From Idiomarina ramblicola (GTDB lineage Bacteria > Pseudomonadota > Gammaproteobacteria > Enterobacterales > Alteromonadaceae), in contig NZ_PIQC01000005.1 in assembly GCF_003987255.1 (NCBI RefSeq), positions 186,001-250,000 on the forward strand: 64,000 bases of DNA, written 5' to 3'. Under the pieces are notes generated by a model. The model had not been told where the DNA came from and did no database searches. It was given only the letters and a program-made list of their open reading frames with translations. This document shows positions 49,801 to 57,797 of the stretch, in pieces; the stretch's first letter is position 1; each line of letters opens with the position of its first letter. Both the position numbers and the translations under genes were made by a program.

Positions 49801-50760
49801 CAGCAGCATGAAATTGTCATTGGCAGCTCCATTGGTATTGTACTTTATCCTCACGACGGACAAACCTCGCAGGAGCTTTTACAAAAAGCCGATATGGCGA
49901 TGTATCATGCCAAGCAACGTGGAGGAAACTGCTACCAGTTTTTCAGTCAGTCGATGAACGAGAATGCAGTAAAACGACTCAAGCTGGAAAACGTGCTGAG
50001 AACCGCACTAAAAGCCAACAATATAAAAGTTTATTATCAACCTAAAATTGAAATCAGCTCTGGTCACATTGCCGGACTAGAAGCTTTGGCTCGCATTGAG
50101 AACAACGACGGGTCAATGATCAGCCCAGCTGAGTTTATCCCGTTAGCAGAAGAAACCGGACTGATCATTCCTTTAGGTGAACAAGTTTTGCGGCAGTCCT
50201 GCCGTGACATGAAGGAATTTATGACTTACCCGGGCGCGCCAAAGAGCATTGCAATTAACTTGTCGGCTCGTCAGTTTATGCAGTCGAGTCTGGCGTTACA
50301 AATTGAGCAAATTCTACGCGAAGAAGCGCTCCACCCTCGTCATGTCGAGTTTGAAATAACTGAAGGTATGGTTATGAGTGACCCTGAGCGCGCCATTACT
50401 ATGATGGAAAACCTGTCAGATATGGGGGTCAAACTGGCACTGGATGACTTTGGTACCGGCTATTCTTCGCTCTCTTATCTTAAGCGATTTCCGATGAACA
50501 GCTTGAAGGTCGATAAGGCCTTTGTTGACGACATTACCGTGAACGATAAAGATCGTAATATGGTCGCTTCTATCATTGCCATGGCACACAACCTGGGGTT
50601 AAAAGTGGTTGCGGAAGGCGTTGAAACCAAAGCTCAACTGCAGACATTAAAAAGCCTCAAATGCGAATACATTCAAGGCTTTTATTACGCCAAACCGATG
50701 CCAGCTGACGCGTTAATTAAATTTATTGAACAGCACAACAATGTTGCTGCTCAAGTATAA
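46885..50760 (+). CDS. Beta-propeller sensor PAS-GGDEF-EAL protein
   Basis: A 1291-residue transmembrane c-di-GMP protein. A signal peptide (about 1-30) is followed by two-component-regulator propeller repeats (SDGLPSNRINDIAEGPGGFLWIAT, LWLSTATSLAKF and later copies), a Y_Y_Y domain near residues 490-570 and a membrane helix (about 580-602). A PAS_3-like segment, a second PAS (about 735-850), GGDEF (938-942) and EAL (1066-1068) follow. The I-site R929-R-Q-D932 is five residues before GGDEF. The EAL catalytic set (NLSARQF, EFEITEG, DDFGTGYSSL, LKVDKAF, VVAEGVE) is intact. Both cyclase and phosphodiesterase activity are possible. The GTG start follows a weak AGG site. Confidence 0.92.
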   Translation: MTFTLPIRTLCSALFLCFLLFKSYSPDVYAQEPFKSSQTKQWSFSDGLPSNRINDIAEGPGGFLWIATANGLSRFDGTQFYNYPVASGTDSNLLSSSINQLFFDESGTLWLSTATSLAKFSPSSGSIVIVDLPGVQSASEANIRHISEDSSGRLLVTTEHFVFRSNALSSQFERLTLTYNNDPITKVNYIYRGKNWYWLSTDEDGVFVWDGFSREVFALNKQNPITDNIPGSQLHAASHYQQQLWLATDQGVIVLDKDFRLISTPDAISELDNITDIQITKSNNVLFSTTNGLYQLTDNQLTKLHDFAVSGAEQITRGDIFSLSKKQGLFQIETPFAPAALGQAQLSRSSTLSINVPKVMQQVSSATEDNNGNWWLATDLGLLFYDTQQGEISELNHYPDAKVQVNEMRLFSNQLYVISNSEALYQYDIVDKNWNKLNVPELPTELADFNLTELGHTLWLHTSEYALEINQFGVISETKAITKGSSIYLNPLHVETKKISENSYLFNFTMPFAVAPNQLIYRYKISSTNDNWQMLSKGHSSVQFSSIPAGLNEFEVQASYDGERWSPSTLKRFNVTVPFWQSPIAWAGYILFVLLGAAIYWLNHRRRRATLQQELQQFQRQTHSLQSSQYQCWEWDLNSGELIRQNIWQNCPAFPIDGKRLGFSGGKSNVHPEDLQRLQKNLDEHLQGQSDLFECSYRLDNQGSWLWVLDRGKLQSDGESHLMFGTLSDISSLVSSEERINMLASSITNISDGICIFDRFFRKREVNNAFESITGFQRDQVLGQLLTLPCYPESFVNQIKRAVIKDGTWRGELTDVKADGGEFLMELTLDAVRDDNGEVSLIVASFSDITERRHTENELRRLSNTDTLTGLPNRSYFQVSHSNLVRKKVSHTLLLFDLDDFKKINDSLGHEIGDELLCQVAERLMDIGRRQDTLYRLGGDEFGLLIEDSVDINLIGDLGNQINLKVSEPYLIQQHEIVIGSSIGIVLYPHDGQTSQELLQKADMAMYHAKQRGGNCYQFFSQSMNENAVKRLKLENVLRTALKANNIKVYYQPKIEISSGHIAGLEALARIENNDGSMISPAEFIPLAEETGLIIPLGEQVLRQSCRDMKEFMTYPGAPKSIAINLSARQFMQSSLALQIEQILREEALHPRHVEFEITEGMVMSDPERAITMMENLSDMGVKLALDDFGTGYSSLSYLKRFPMNSLKVDKAFVDDITVNDKDRNMVASIIAMAHNLGLKVVAEGVETKAQLQTLKSLKCEYIQGFYYAKPMPADALIKFIEQHNNVAAQV

Positions 50761-50781
50761 CTCACTGCTGACGCATATCAG

Positions 50782-52908
50782 TTACTGATAGAAGCTCCAG
50801 CCATTCTCTACCATCTGTTTGAGTAATGGCGCTGGCGTGTAACGCTCGCCTCTCTCTGTAGACAGTTTTTCCAGTTTATTCACTATGGTTTCAAGCCCTT
50901 GACTGTCCATGTAACGGAAAGGACCACCAAGAAACGGTGGGAACCCGATACCAAAAATAGCACCGATATCGCCGTCACGCGGACTCCGGATAATTTCTTC
51001 TTGCAGACAGTAAGCAGCCTCGTTCAGCATCGGCAACAAGCAAATATCAATAATCTCTTCAGCCGACTTGTTTCGCTCGGGGTCAATATCTAACAGCGAA
51101 TAAACTGACGTATCGACAGGTTTACCTTTTACGCCTTTGCCGTATTGATAAAAACCTTTTTGGTTCTTCTTACCTTTGCGATCGTCATTAATCAGCTTTT
51201 CAAAGGCATCAGGCGCTTCAAAGCGGTCACCGAGTTCTTTCACCAAAACCGGAGCGACTTTTGCCGCAACGTCAATACCAACCTCATCGAGCAACGTAAT
51301 TGGACCAACCGGGAAACCAAATTTAACCAAGGTTTTATCCAGATGTTCAATAGGCTCTCCGGCTAACAACAGACGGGCCGCTTCATTCATATAAGGAGCA
51401 AGAATACGGTTAACGTAGAACCCGGCACCGTCTTTTACCACTATCGGTGTTTTGCCCTGCTTCTTCGCCAGAGACACTGTCGTCGCAATGGTCTTATCCG
51501 ATGTTTCCGGGTGAGTAATAATTTCTGCCAATGGCATTTTATCCACCGGAGAAAAGTAATGAAGACCAATAACCTGCTCTGGACGCTTGGCCGTCGCTGC
51601 GATTTGAGTGATAGGCAGCGAACTGGTATTGGTGGCAAAGATGGTAGATTCATCCGCATGTTCTTCAACATCAGCCACCATTTTCTGCTTCAGGTTAAGA
51701 TCTTCAAAAACCGCTTCAATAACCACATCGGTACGCTCAAACCCACTATAATCAAGCGAACCGCTTAGCATCAGCATGGTTTTTTCAAGCTCGGCGCGGC
51801 GCATGTGACGACGCTTCACTTTCTTGTCCAGACGCTCGTAGCTGTAATGCAACGCGTGACGGATTCCATCTTCACTGATGTCCTTGATACGCGCCGGAAT
51901 GCCCGCTTTAGCCGCGGTGACATAGGCAATTCCGCCGCCCATCAAGCCACCACCTAACACACCAACCCGTTTGACTGAGTCCGGTTTAACACCATCCGCG
52001 CCAGTTTCTTTCTTCATTTCAGTTGTAGCAAAGAAAATCTGACGTAATTGGTAAGACTCAGGCGTCATTGCCAGCTCGCCAAAACTGCGGGCTTCCTTAT
52101 CTAAACCAGCCTCACGTCCACGTTCAACACCTTCGCGGACGGTCTGAATGATCTTGTCAATTGCCGGGTAGTTGCCCTGCGCTTTTTTCTGCGCCTGCTC
52201 ACCGGCCTTTTTAAAGATAATGTCACGACCAAAACGAGTTGCTTCCAGCACTTTGCTCATGCCTTTAAGCGGCGGTTTAGTCGATTTTGGTTTACGCTTC
52301 AGTGCGTGCTCTACCGCAACATCTAAAAGAATACTTTGCGGTACCATCTCTGTTACCAAGCCCGCTTTAAGAGCCTGCTTAGCGCGCAGTTCTTTACCGG
52401 TCAGAATCATCGTCAGTCCTTGCTGCACACCAACCAGTTCAGGCAGACGCTGCGTACCACCACTGCCCGGTAACAAGCCTAATTTCACTTCAGGTAAACC
52501 CAAAGCTGTCTTGCTGTTGTCGGTACACACCCGAACATGACACGCCATGGCCAGTTCAAGACCGCCACCTAAGCAAGCACCGTTGATTGCTGCAACCACA
52601 GGGACATTTAACTGCTCAATACGATCGAACATAGCCTGACCTTTTCGTGCCAAGCTCTCTGCATCCACCGCATTTTCGCAGCCGTCTATCATGTTGATAT
52701 CAGCGCCAGCAATAAAAGAGCCAGGCTTACCACTGATAAATACAACTCCTTTGACAGAATCATCGCTTTCTAATCGGTTCATTAAACTACCGACTTCATC
52801 GGCGAATGAGTCTTTTAAGGTATTCATCGACTCACCAGGGACATCAATCGTAATTACCGCGACTCCGTCGTCCCTCACTTCCATAGTGAATGCTTTATCC
52901 TGACTCAT
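50782..52908 (-). CDS. fadJ: Fatty-acid oxidation complex alpha subunit FadJ
   Basis: FadJ combines enoyl-CoA hydratase/isomerase and 3-hydroxyacyl-CoA dehydrogenase activities. The ATG at 52908 gives 708 residues. The N-terminal crotonase domain has AGADINMI and NGACLGGGLELAMAC. The dehydrogenase has the Rossmann loop VGVLGGGLMGGGIAY at about residue 312 and IGLHYFSPVDKMPLAEII. The start overlaps the fadI stop by one base (TAATG). An extension to 52956 would lie inside fadI. FadJ rather than FadB is inferred from gene order (fadI first) and partner type. Confidence 0.95.
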   Translation of the reverse strand: MSQDKAFTMEVRDDGVAVITIDVPGESMNTLKDSFADEVGSLMNRLESDDSVKGVVFISGKPGSFIAGADINMIDGCENAVDAESLARKGQAMFDRIEQLNVPVVAAINGACLGGGLELAMACHVRVCTDNSKTALGLPEVKLGLLPGSGGTQRLPELVGVQQGLTMILTGKELRAKQALKAGLVTEMVPQSILLDVAVEHALKRKPKSTKPPLKGMSKVLEATRFGRDIIFKKAGEQAQKKAQGNYPAIDKIIQTVREGVERGREAGLDKEARSFGELAMTPESYQLRQIFFATTEMKKETGADGVKPDSVKRVGVLGGGLMGGGIAYVTAAKAGIPARIKDISEDGIRHALHYSYERLDKKVKRRHMRRAELEKTMLMLSGSLDYSGFERTDVVIEAVFEDLNLKQKMVADVEEHADESTIFATNTSSLPITQIAATAKRPEQVIGLHYFSPVDKMPLAEIITHPETSDKTIATTVSLAKKQGKTPIVVKDGAGFYVNRILAPYMNEAARLLLAGEPIEHLDKTLVKFGFPVGPITLLDEVGIDVAAKVAPVLVKELGDRFEAPDAFEKLINDDRKGKKNQKGFYQYGKGVKGKPVDTSVYSLLDIDPERNKSAEEIIDICLLPMLNEAAYCLQEEIIRSPRDGDIGAIFGIGFPPFLGGPFRYMDSQGLETIVNKLEKLSTERGERYTPAPLLKQMVENGWSFYQ

Positions 52909-54218
52909 TATTCTGTCTCCACAATCATTGCTGCGCCTAAACCACCGGCAGCACAAGCTGTTGTTAAACCAACACCTCCGCCGCGACGGCGCAGCTCATT
53001 CAAAGTTTGCGTGATCATTCTGGTACCGGTTGCGGCAAATGGGTGACCATAAGCAATGGAACCGCCCAGTACGTTAAATTTATCCATGTCGATGTCACCA
53101 ATGGCTTTATCGCGACCCAGCTTGTCTTTTGCAAACTTGTCGCTCGCAAACATCTTTATATTCGCCAAAGTCTGGGCTGCGAACGCTTCGTGCATATCGA
53201 TAAGATCCAGATCGCTTAAAGTCATACCCGCGCGGTCCAATGCAACCGGAGTGGAATACGAAGGCCCCATCAGCATGTCTTCTTCAACCTGTAAGGCCGC
53301 AAACGCATAACTACGCAGATAACCCAGCACCGGCAATCCGAGTTCTTTGGCTCGGCTTTCCGTCATCATCAAGACCGCTGATGCACCGTCGGTCAACGGC
53401 GTACTGTTTGCCGCTGTTACTGAACCGTGTTTGCGGTCAAACACCGGTTTTAACTTTGCTAGTTTGTCCACCTGACTATCGCCGCGAATATTATTGTCGC
53501 GAGTTAAGTGTTTTTTGTATGGCTCCGGATAAGCAGTCATGACTTCATCATTTAACCAATCAGCCTCCCATGCGGCATGAGCTTTTTGGTGCGAGCGGAC
53601 CGTTAACTCATCTTGATCGGCGCGGCTGATATTATGCGTTTTTGCCATTTGTTCCGCGGTATCTCCCATACTTAAACCCGTACTGTATTCAGCAATAGCA
53701 GGAGGTACTGGTAACAAATCTTTAAAACCCAGACGCTTCAAAATAGACAACCGTTGCCCCAGAGTTTTGGCCTTATTCAAATCAACCAAAGCCCTTGCCA
53801 GGCGTTTACTAACACCAATAGGTAATACAGAGGAAGAATCCGCGCCACCCGCTATACCACCGCGAATATGCCCGGCTATCATCGCTTCTGCAATGTTTGC
53901 CGCAGACTGAAAACTGGTCGCGCAGGCGCGGGAGATACTGTAAGCATCGGTATTCACCGGTAAGCTGGTCCCAAGCACGATTTCACGCGCAATATTAGGG
54001 GCTTCGGGCATCTGAACCACTTGCCCAAAAACTAACTGTTCAACCCAGTCACTTTCAATACCTGTTTTATTAACTAATTCCTGAACAACCATTTTGCCTA
54101 AATCAACCGCAGGTATGCCGTGAAAGTCTGTTGCCTGCTTTGCAAATGGCGTTCTTAAGCCCGCCACGAAAGCAATTCTTTCACCATTAACGGTTAGCAA
54201 GCGTTGCGCTGCTGTCAT
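52908..54218 (-). CDS. fadI: Acetyl-CoA C-acyltransferase FadI (3-ketoacyl-CoA thiolase)
   Basis: FadI performs the thiolytic step of beta-oxidation. The 436 residues match the FadI length, longer than FadA (about 390). The nucleophilic Cys99 is in [13 protein letters not shown], the catalytic His in [17 protein letters not shown], and the second Cys in [13 protein letters not shown]. It is first in fadI-fadJ. A FadR-like operator lies 29 bases before the start codon, predicting repression without long-chain acyl-CoA. Confidence 0.96.
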   Translation of the reverse strand: MTAAQRLLTVNGERIAFVAGLRTPFAKQATDFHGIPAVDLGKMVVQELVNKTGIESDWVEQLVFGQVVQMPEAPNIAREIVLGTSLPVNTDAYSISRACATSFQSAANIAEAMIAGHIRGGIAGGADSSSVLPIGVSKRLARALVDLNKAKTLGQRLSILKRLGFKDLLPVPPAIAEYSTGLSMGDTAEQMAKTHNISRADQDELTVRSHQKAHAAWEADWLNDEVMTAYPEPYKKHLTRDNNIRGDSQVDKLAKLKPVFDRKHGSVTAANSTPLTDGASAVLMMTESRAKELGLPVLGYLRSYAFAALQVEEDMLMGPSYSTPVALDRAGMTLSDLDLIDMHEAFAAQTLANIKMFASDKFAKDKLGRDKAIGDIDMDKFNVLGGSIAYGHPFAATGTRMITQTLNELRRRGGGVGLTTACAAGGLGAAMIVETE

Positions 54219-54243
54219 AATAATTCCTCACTTCAAAAACCAA

Positions 54244-54260
54244 TACTGGTCTGACCACAA
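54244..54260 (-). promoter_or_regulatory. FadR-type operator of fadIJ
   Basis: The perfect palindrome TGGTC-T-GACCA (54247-54257) matches the core of the FadR consensus (TGGTCnGACCA). It is 29 bases before the fadI ATG, in the 211-base divergent gap with the moxR-type gene. FadR represses fad genes until bound by long-chain acyl-CoA (known from E. coli and Vibrio). No fadR gene is in this window. Confidence 0.75.
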
Positions 54261-54362
54261 ATTATGTTACAAATTCTAGCCCGTAATAGAGCAGATTAAA
54301 ACCATCGTTTTCGGTAAAGTATGCTGTAGAGATTGAAAATTCGGAACAAAGGCAGCATTGTT

Positions 54363-54403
54363 GCTGTCATTGCTATGCGGTACTGACAGCATAGTCAGTT
54401 TTT
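54363..54403 (+). promoter_or_regulatory. Alternative hairpins in the moxR leader
   Basis: GCTGTCA (54363-54369) pairs with TGACAGC (54384-54390). CTGAC (54383-54387) pairs with GTCAG (54394-54398), which is followed by TTTTTG. The two stems share bases, so they cannot form together: a small terminator-like hairpin and a competing structure 27 bases before the start of the first operon gene. The terminator stem is short (5 pairs). Confidence 0.4.
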
Positions 54404-54429
54404 GCCGATAACGACAGCCTGGAGTCAAC

Positions 54430-55386
54430 ATGACCGCGACAGCGTTTCAACAATTACAAAACTACCTGAATCGACAAGTTCTTGGACAACCCGATTTTAC
54501 CCAAAACCTCTTAATTGCCGTACTGGCTGATGGTCACCTGCTTGTCGAAGGCCCGCCTGGCCTCGCTAAAACACGCGCTGTGCAAGCCTTAGCAAAAGGC
54601 ATCGAAGGTGATTTTCACCGTGTACAGTTCACTCCTGACCTATTACCGGCAGATTTAACCGGAACCGATATCTTTCGTCCCGAAACGGGTCAATTTGAGT
54701 TTCAACAAGGCCCTTTGTTCCATAATTTAATTCTGGCCGATGAAATTAACCGTGCGCCGGCGAAAGTTCAGTCCGCTTTATTAGAAGCAATGGCAGAACG
54801 ACAAATTACCGTGGGTCAGCGCAGTTACCCGCTTTCTGACCTGTTCATGGTATTAGCAACACAGAACCCGCTGGAGCAGGAAGGAACTTATCCGTTACCT
54901 GAAGCTCAGCTCGACCGGTTTTTATTGCATTTGAAGCTCGACTACCCAGATGCCGAGACCGAACAGCAAATCCTTCGCCTAACTCGGGGAGAGGCTTTGT
55001 CAGGCGATCTCGACACTCCCACACCATTAACGCAAAAAGAATTGTTTAGCGCCCGGCAGGAAGTCTTGCAGTTATATTTAGATGAAGCTGTCGAAAACTA
55101 CATCGTTCAGCTCATTATTGCGACGCGCCAACCACAACGTTACGATCAAAACTTAGCGCAATGGATTGGGTACGGTGCCAGTCCTCGTGCCACCATCGCC
55201 CTGGAACGTTGTGCCAGAGCAAAAGCCTGGCTGGATGGTCGCGATTTCGTCACACCTGACGATGTTATCAGCGTCTTTCACAACGCTTTACGCCACCGTA
55301 TTATTTTAAGCTATCAGGCTGAAGCAGACGGTGTGTCGCACGATCAGATTCTGGATACGATTTTAAAACTTGTACCGGCACCATAA
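54430..55386 (+). CDS. MoxR-family AAA+ ATPase
   Basis: A 318-residue MoxR ATPase, a chaperone-like AAA+ protein that matures partner proteins with VWA domains (family knowledge). Walker A is GPPGLAKT (residues ~39-46), Walker B LILADEINRAPAKVQSALLEAM, with sensor 1 VLATQNPLEQEGTYPLPEAQLDRFL and sensor 2 GASPRAT. It is the first of six tightly packed genes, with the next ATG within its stop. Its substrates are probably the VWA proteins at 56814 and 57794. Confidence 0.93.
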   Translation: MTATAFQQLQNYLNRQVLGQPDFTQNLLIAVLADGHLLVEGPPGLAKTRAVQALAKGIEGDFHRVQFTPDLLPADLTGTDIFRPETGQFEFQQGPLFHNLILADEINRAPAKVQSALLEAMAERQITVGQRSYPLSDLFMVLATQNPLEQEGTYPLPEAQLDRFLLHLKLDYPDAETEQQILRLTRGEALSGDLDTPTPLTQKELFSARQEVLQLYLDEAVENYIVQLIIATRQPQRYDQNLAQWIGYGASPRATIALERCARAKAWLDGRDFVTPDDVISVFHNALRHRIILSYQAEADGVSHDQILDTILKLVPAP

Positions 55387-56345
55387 TGTTAAAAGCTGAA
55401 GTTGAACAATGGCTTAAACAATTGCACTGCGATGGTATTAGCCCCGGTATTCAAGAGCTGCTTTACTATCGCAGTAAAATTAATGCGTTTGCGCGCCATC
55501 ACAAAAGTCTGCCGCGCTCAAGCCAAGCAGGCCCCTTACTTAGTAAAAGCCGCGGTCGCGGAATGGAGTTCGACGAAGTTCGCCACTACCAGCCAGGTGA
55601 TGATATTCGCTCTATTGACTGGCGGGTAACAGCCAGAACCGGTAAAGCTCATACGAAGCTTTACCGTGAAGAGAAAGAACGCCCGGTATTTATTTGGGTG
55701 GACTTATCTCTGACTCAGCTCTTCGGCAGCCAGTTTGTATTTAAATCGGTTCAAGCCTGTCACTTAGCCGCAGCACTGGCCTGGCAAGCTCAGCACAAAG
55801 GTGACCGCATTGGCGGGTTAATAGGCAACGGCTGGCTTCATCAGGAATTAAAGCCAGCGGCCAGACAAAAAGGTGTGTTGCGCTTATGCCACGCGCTACT
55901 GGAAGTTCATCAGGACAGTCTGACTCGCTGGAAGGACAAACAAAAACAACAACAAAACGCTTTGGATGACAATCTGAAACGTTTACGCCAACTGGTGAAA
56001 CCAGGCAGTACCATTCACGTTATCAGTGACTTTTACAGCGCTAGTGAACATTTCCTGGACGGTTTACGTGTTTTGTCTCGACACAACTCCATTCGTTGCT
56101 TCAGTCTTTACGACCCAATGGAACACGAATTACCGCAAGGATACTCGTCACATCCTTTGGCGATTACAGATGGTCAACAACAGGTCAATATCAATCTGGC
56201 AGACCAGCAACAAAGAAAAACGTACCAACAAGCGGCTGAACAACGCTGGCAGAGCATTCAGCAAGCTTTTAGAAAGCGACAGCTGTCGTTAACTCCAATA
56301 TCCAGTGCCTTGCCATTAGAACAGCAGTGGGCGGAGGTGACATGA
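55386..56345 (+). CDS. DUF58 domain protein
   Basis: This 319-residue DUF58 protein has the diagnostic S-R-G-R-G-M-E-F-D-E-V-R-x-Y-Q-P-G-D-D-I-R-S-I-D-W-R-V-T-A-R motif at residues ~56-86, followed by KLYREEKERPVFIWVDLS. The C-terminal part has a VWA-like fold (VHVISDF-type strand). It commonly follows moxR and precedes VWA genes in Bat-type operons; the molecular role is unknown. It overlaps both neighbours by one and four bases. Confidence 0.9.
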   Translation: MLKAEVEQWLKQLHCDGISPGIQELLYYRSKINAFARHHKSLPRSSQAGPLLSKSRGRGMEFDEVRHYQPGDDIRSIDWRVTARTGKAHTKLYREEKERPVFIWVDLSLTQLFGSQFVFKSVQACHLAAALAWQAQHKGDRIGGLIGNGWLHQELKPAARQKGVLRLCHALLEVHQDSLTRWKDKQKQQQNALDDNLKRLRQLVKPGSTIHVISDFYSASEHFLDGLRVLSRHNSIRCFSLYDPMEHELPQGYSSHPLAITDGQQQVNINLADQQQRKTYQQAAEQRWQSIQQAFRKRQLSLTPISSALPLEQQWAEVT

Positions 56346-56821
56346 CGCAACAGCCCTCATTAGAGCAGCTAAACGATATTGTTGAACCCAATGATGCCAG
56401 CTGGTGGCCACCATCGTGGGTAACTCTTGCCGTTGCAATTATTGTTCTTGTCGGTGTGACGATTTTTCTTATCTGGATGCTTCGTCGCTGGCAGAAGTCC
56501 AGGGTACGTAAGACTGCCATGGCTCAGCTTTTGCAACAGAAAGACTGCAGTGTCGAACAGCTCACCGTGTTGCTTAAGCGTATAGCACTTGCTTACTACC
56601 CCAGAGAGTTAATAGCAGAGAAACACAGCCAAAACTGGTTAAATTTCTTATTCGTTCCGCTATCTGATAAGGAAAAAGCATTGTTCGAACCGTTACTGGA
56701 ACAAGCCGACAAAAACTTTTATGGCATGGCCGATGATGCGTTTAACCAAAGTTACTACCAGTTAGCAAAAGTTTGGCTGAGTAAAGATTTGAGCAAACAA
56801 CCAGGAGCTGACAATGTTTGA
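56342..56821 (+). CDS. DUF4381 membrane protein
   Basis: A 159-residue protein with one membrane helix (about 29-51) preceded by LNDIVEPNDASWWPPSWVTL, the pattern of DUF4381. The cytoplasmic part is helical, with ALAYYPRELIAEKHSQNWLNFL. The ATG at 56342 overlaps the previous stop (ATGA) and has GGAGG just upstream; an in-frame GTG at 56327 is less likely. It sits between DUF58 and the VWA genes, as in related gammaproteobacterial operons. Confidence 0.85.
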   Translation: MTQQPSLEQLNDIVEPNDASWWPPSWVTLAVAIIVLVGVTIFLIWMLRRWQKSRVRKTAMAQLLQQKDCSVEQLTVLLKRIALAYYPRELIAEKHSQNWLNFLFVPLSDKEKALFEPLLEQADKNFYGMADDAFNQSYYQLAKVWLSKDLSKQPGADNV

Positions 56822-57797
56822 ATTTGCCTGGCCCTGGATGTTTTGTCTGTTACCCCTGCCTTTCCTTATATGGAAGTGGGTTCCTGCGGTTCAAAAAAAC
56901 AGTTCAGCCATACGTATTCCTAGTACCTACGGATTGGTCAATACAGGCCAAAGCACAGGCAAACGCCGACTGTTATTACTGCTCATGAGCTTATGCTGGC
57001 TCCTGCTGGTCACCTCTGTCGCGAGACCTCAATGGCTGGGAGAGCCCTTAACGGTTCGCGCCGAAGGAAGAGAAATTATGCTGGCAGTCGACTTATCGGG
57101 CAGTATGGAAATTGCAGATATGCAGCTTGACGGACGTTCTGTCGACCGTTTAACCATGGTTAAGCATGTTCTAAGCGACTTCATTGAGCGTCGCGAAGGT
57201 GACAGATTAGGCCTGATTTTATTCGCTGATACCGCGTACCTACAGACACCCATGACTTACGACCGCAATACCGTAAAACAGATGTTAAATGAATCTGTAC
57301 TCGGTTTAGTCGGCGAACGCACAGCAATAGGTGATGCCATCGCCTTATCAGTCAAACGCTTTCGCAGCGATGAGGAGTCTAACCGAGTGTTGGTACTCCT
57401 CACCGATGGACAAAATACGGCTGGCAATCTGACACCTGACCAGGCACTTGAGCTTGCACAGGCTTATGATGTCACCATTTATCCTATTGCCGTTGGTGCT
57501 GAGGAAGTGGTTGTCGACAGCTTTTTTGGGCAACGCAGAGTGAACCCAAGCCGCGATCTGGACGTTCCATTAATGCAAAGTATTGCTGAAAAAACCGAGG
57601 GTAAATACTTTCGGGCGCGCAGCACGGATGAGCTTGAAGATATTTATCAAAGATTGGATCAGCTTGAACCGATTGCAGGGGATCCTCAACAGTTACGGCC
57701 ACAAGTCAGTTTATTTTACTGGCCGTTAGCCATAAGTTTTCTTTTATTCGTCATTATTGTCATGATGCATTATCGCCCCTGGGGGAGACGTTCATGA
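56814..57797 (+). CDS. batA: BatA-like VWA-domain membrane protein
   Basis: A 327-residue protein with two N-terminal membrane helices (about 5-20 and 52-70), a VWA domain and a C-terminal helix (about 300-320). The MIDAS metal site D-L-S-G-S (DxSxS) is at residues ~94-98, and the later T-D and LLTDGQNTAGNL motifs are present, so metal binding is likely. It overlaps its neighbours by eight and four bases. By analogy with Bacteroides aerotolerance operons it is BatA-like; its function in gammaproteobacteria is not established. Confidence 0.88.
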   Translation: MFEFAWPWMFCLLPLPFLIWKWVPAVQKNSSAIRIPSTYGLVNTGQSTGKRRLLLLLMSLCWLLLVTSVARPQWLGEPLTVRAEGREIMLAVDLSGSMEIADMQLDGRSVDRLTMVKHVLSDFIERREGDRLGLILFADTAYLQTPMTYDRNTVKQMLNESVLGLVGERTAIGDAIALSVKRFRSDEESNRVLVLLTDGQNTAGNLTPDQALELAQAYDVTIYPIAVGAEEVVVDSFFGQRRVNPSRDLDVPLMQSIAEKTEGKYFRARSTDELEDIYQRLDQLEPIAGDPQQLRPQVSLFYWPLAISFLLFVIIVMMHYRPWGRRS

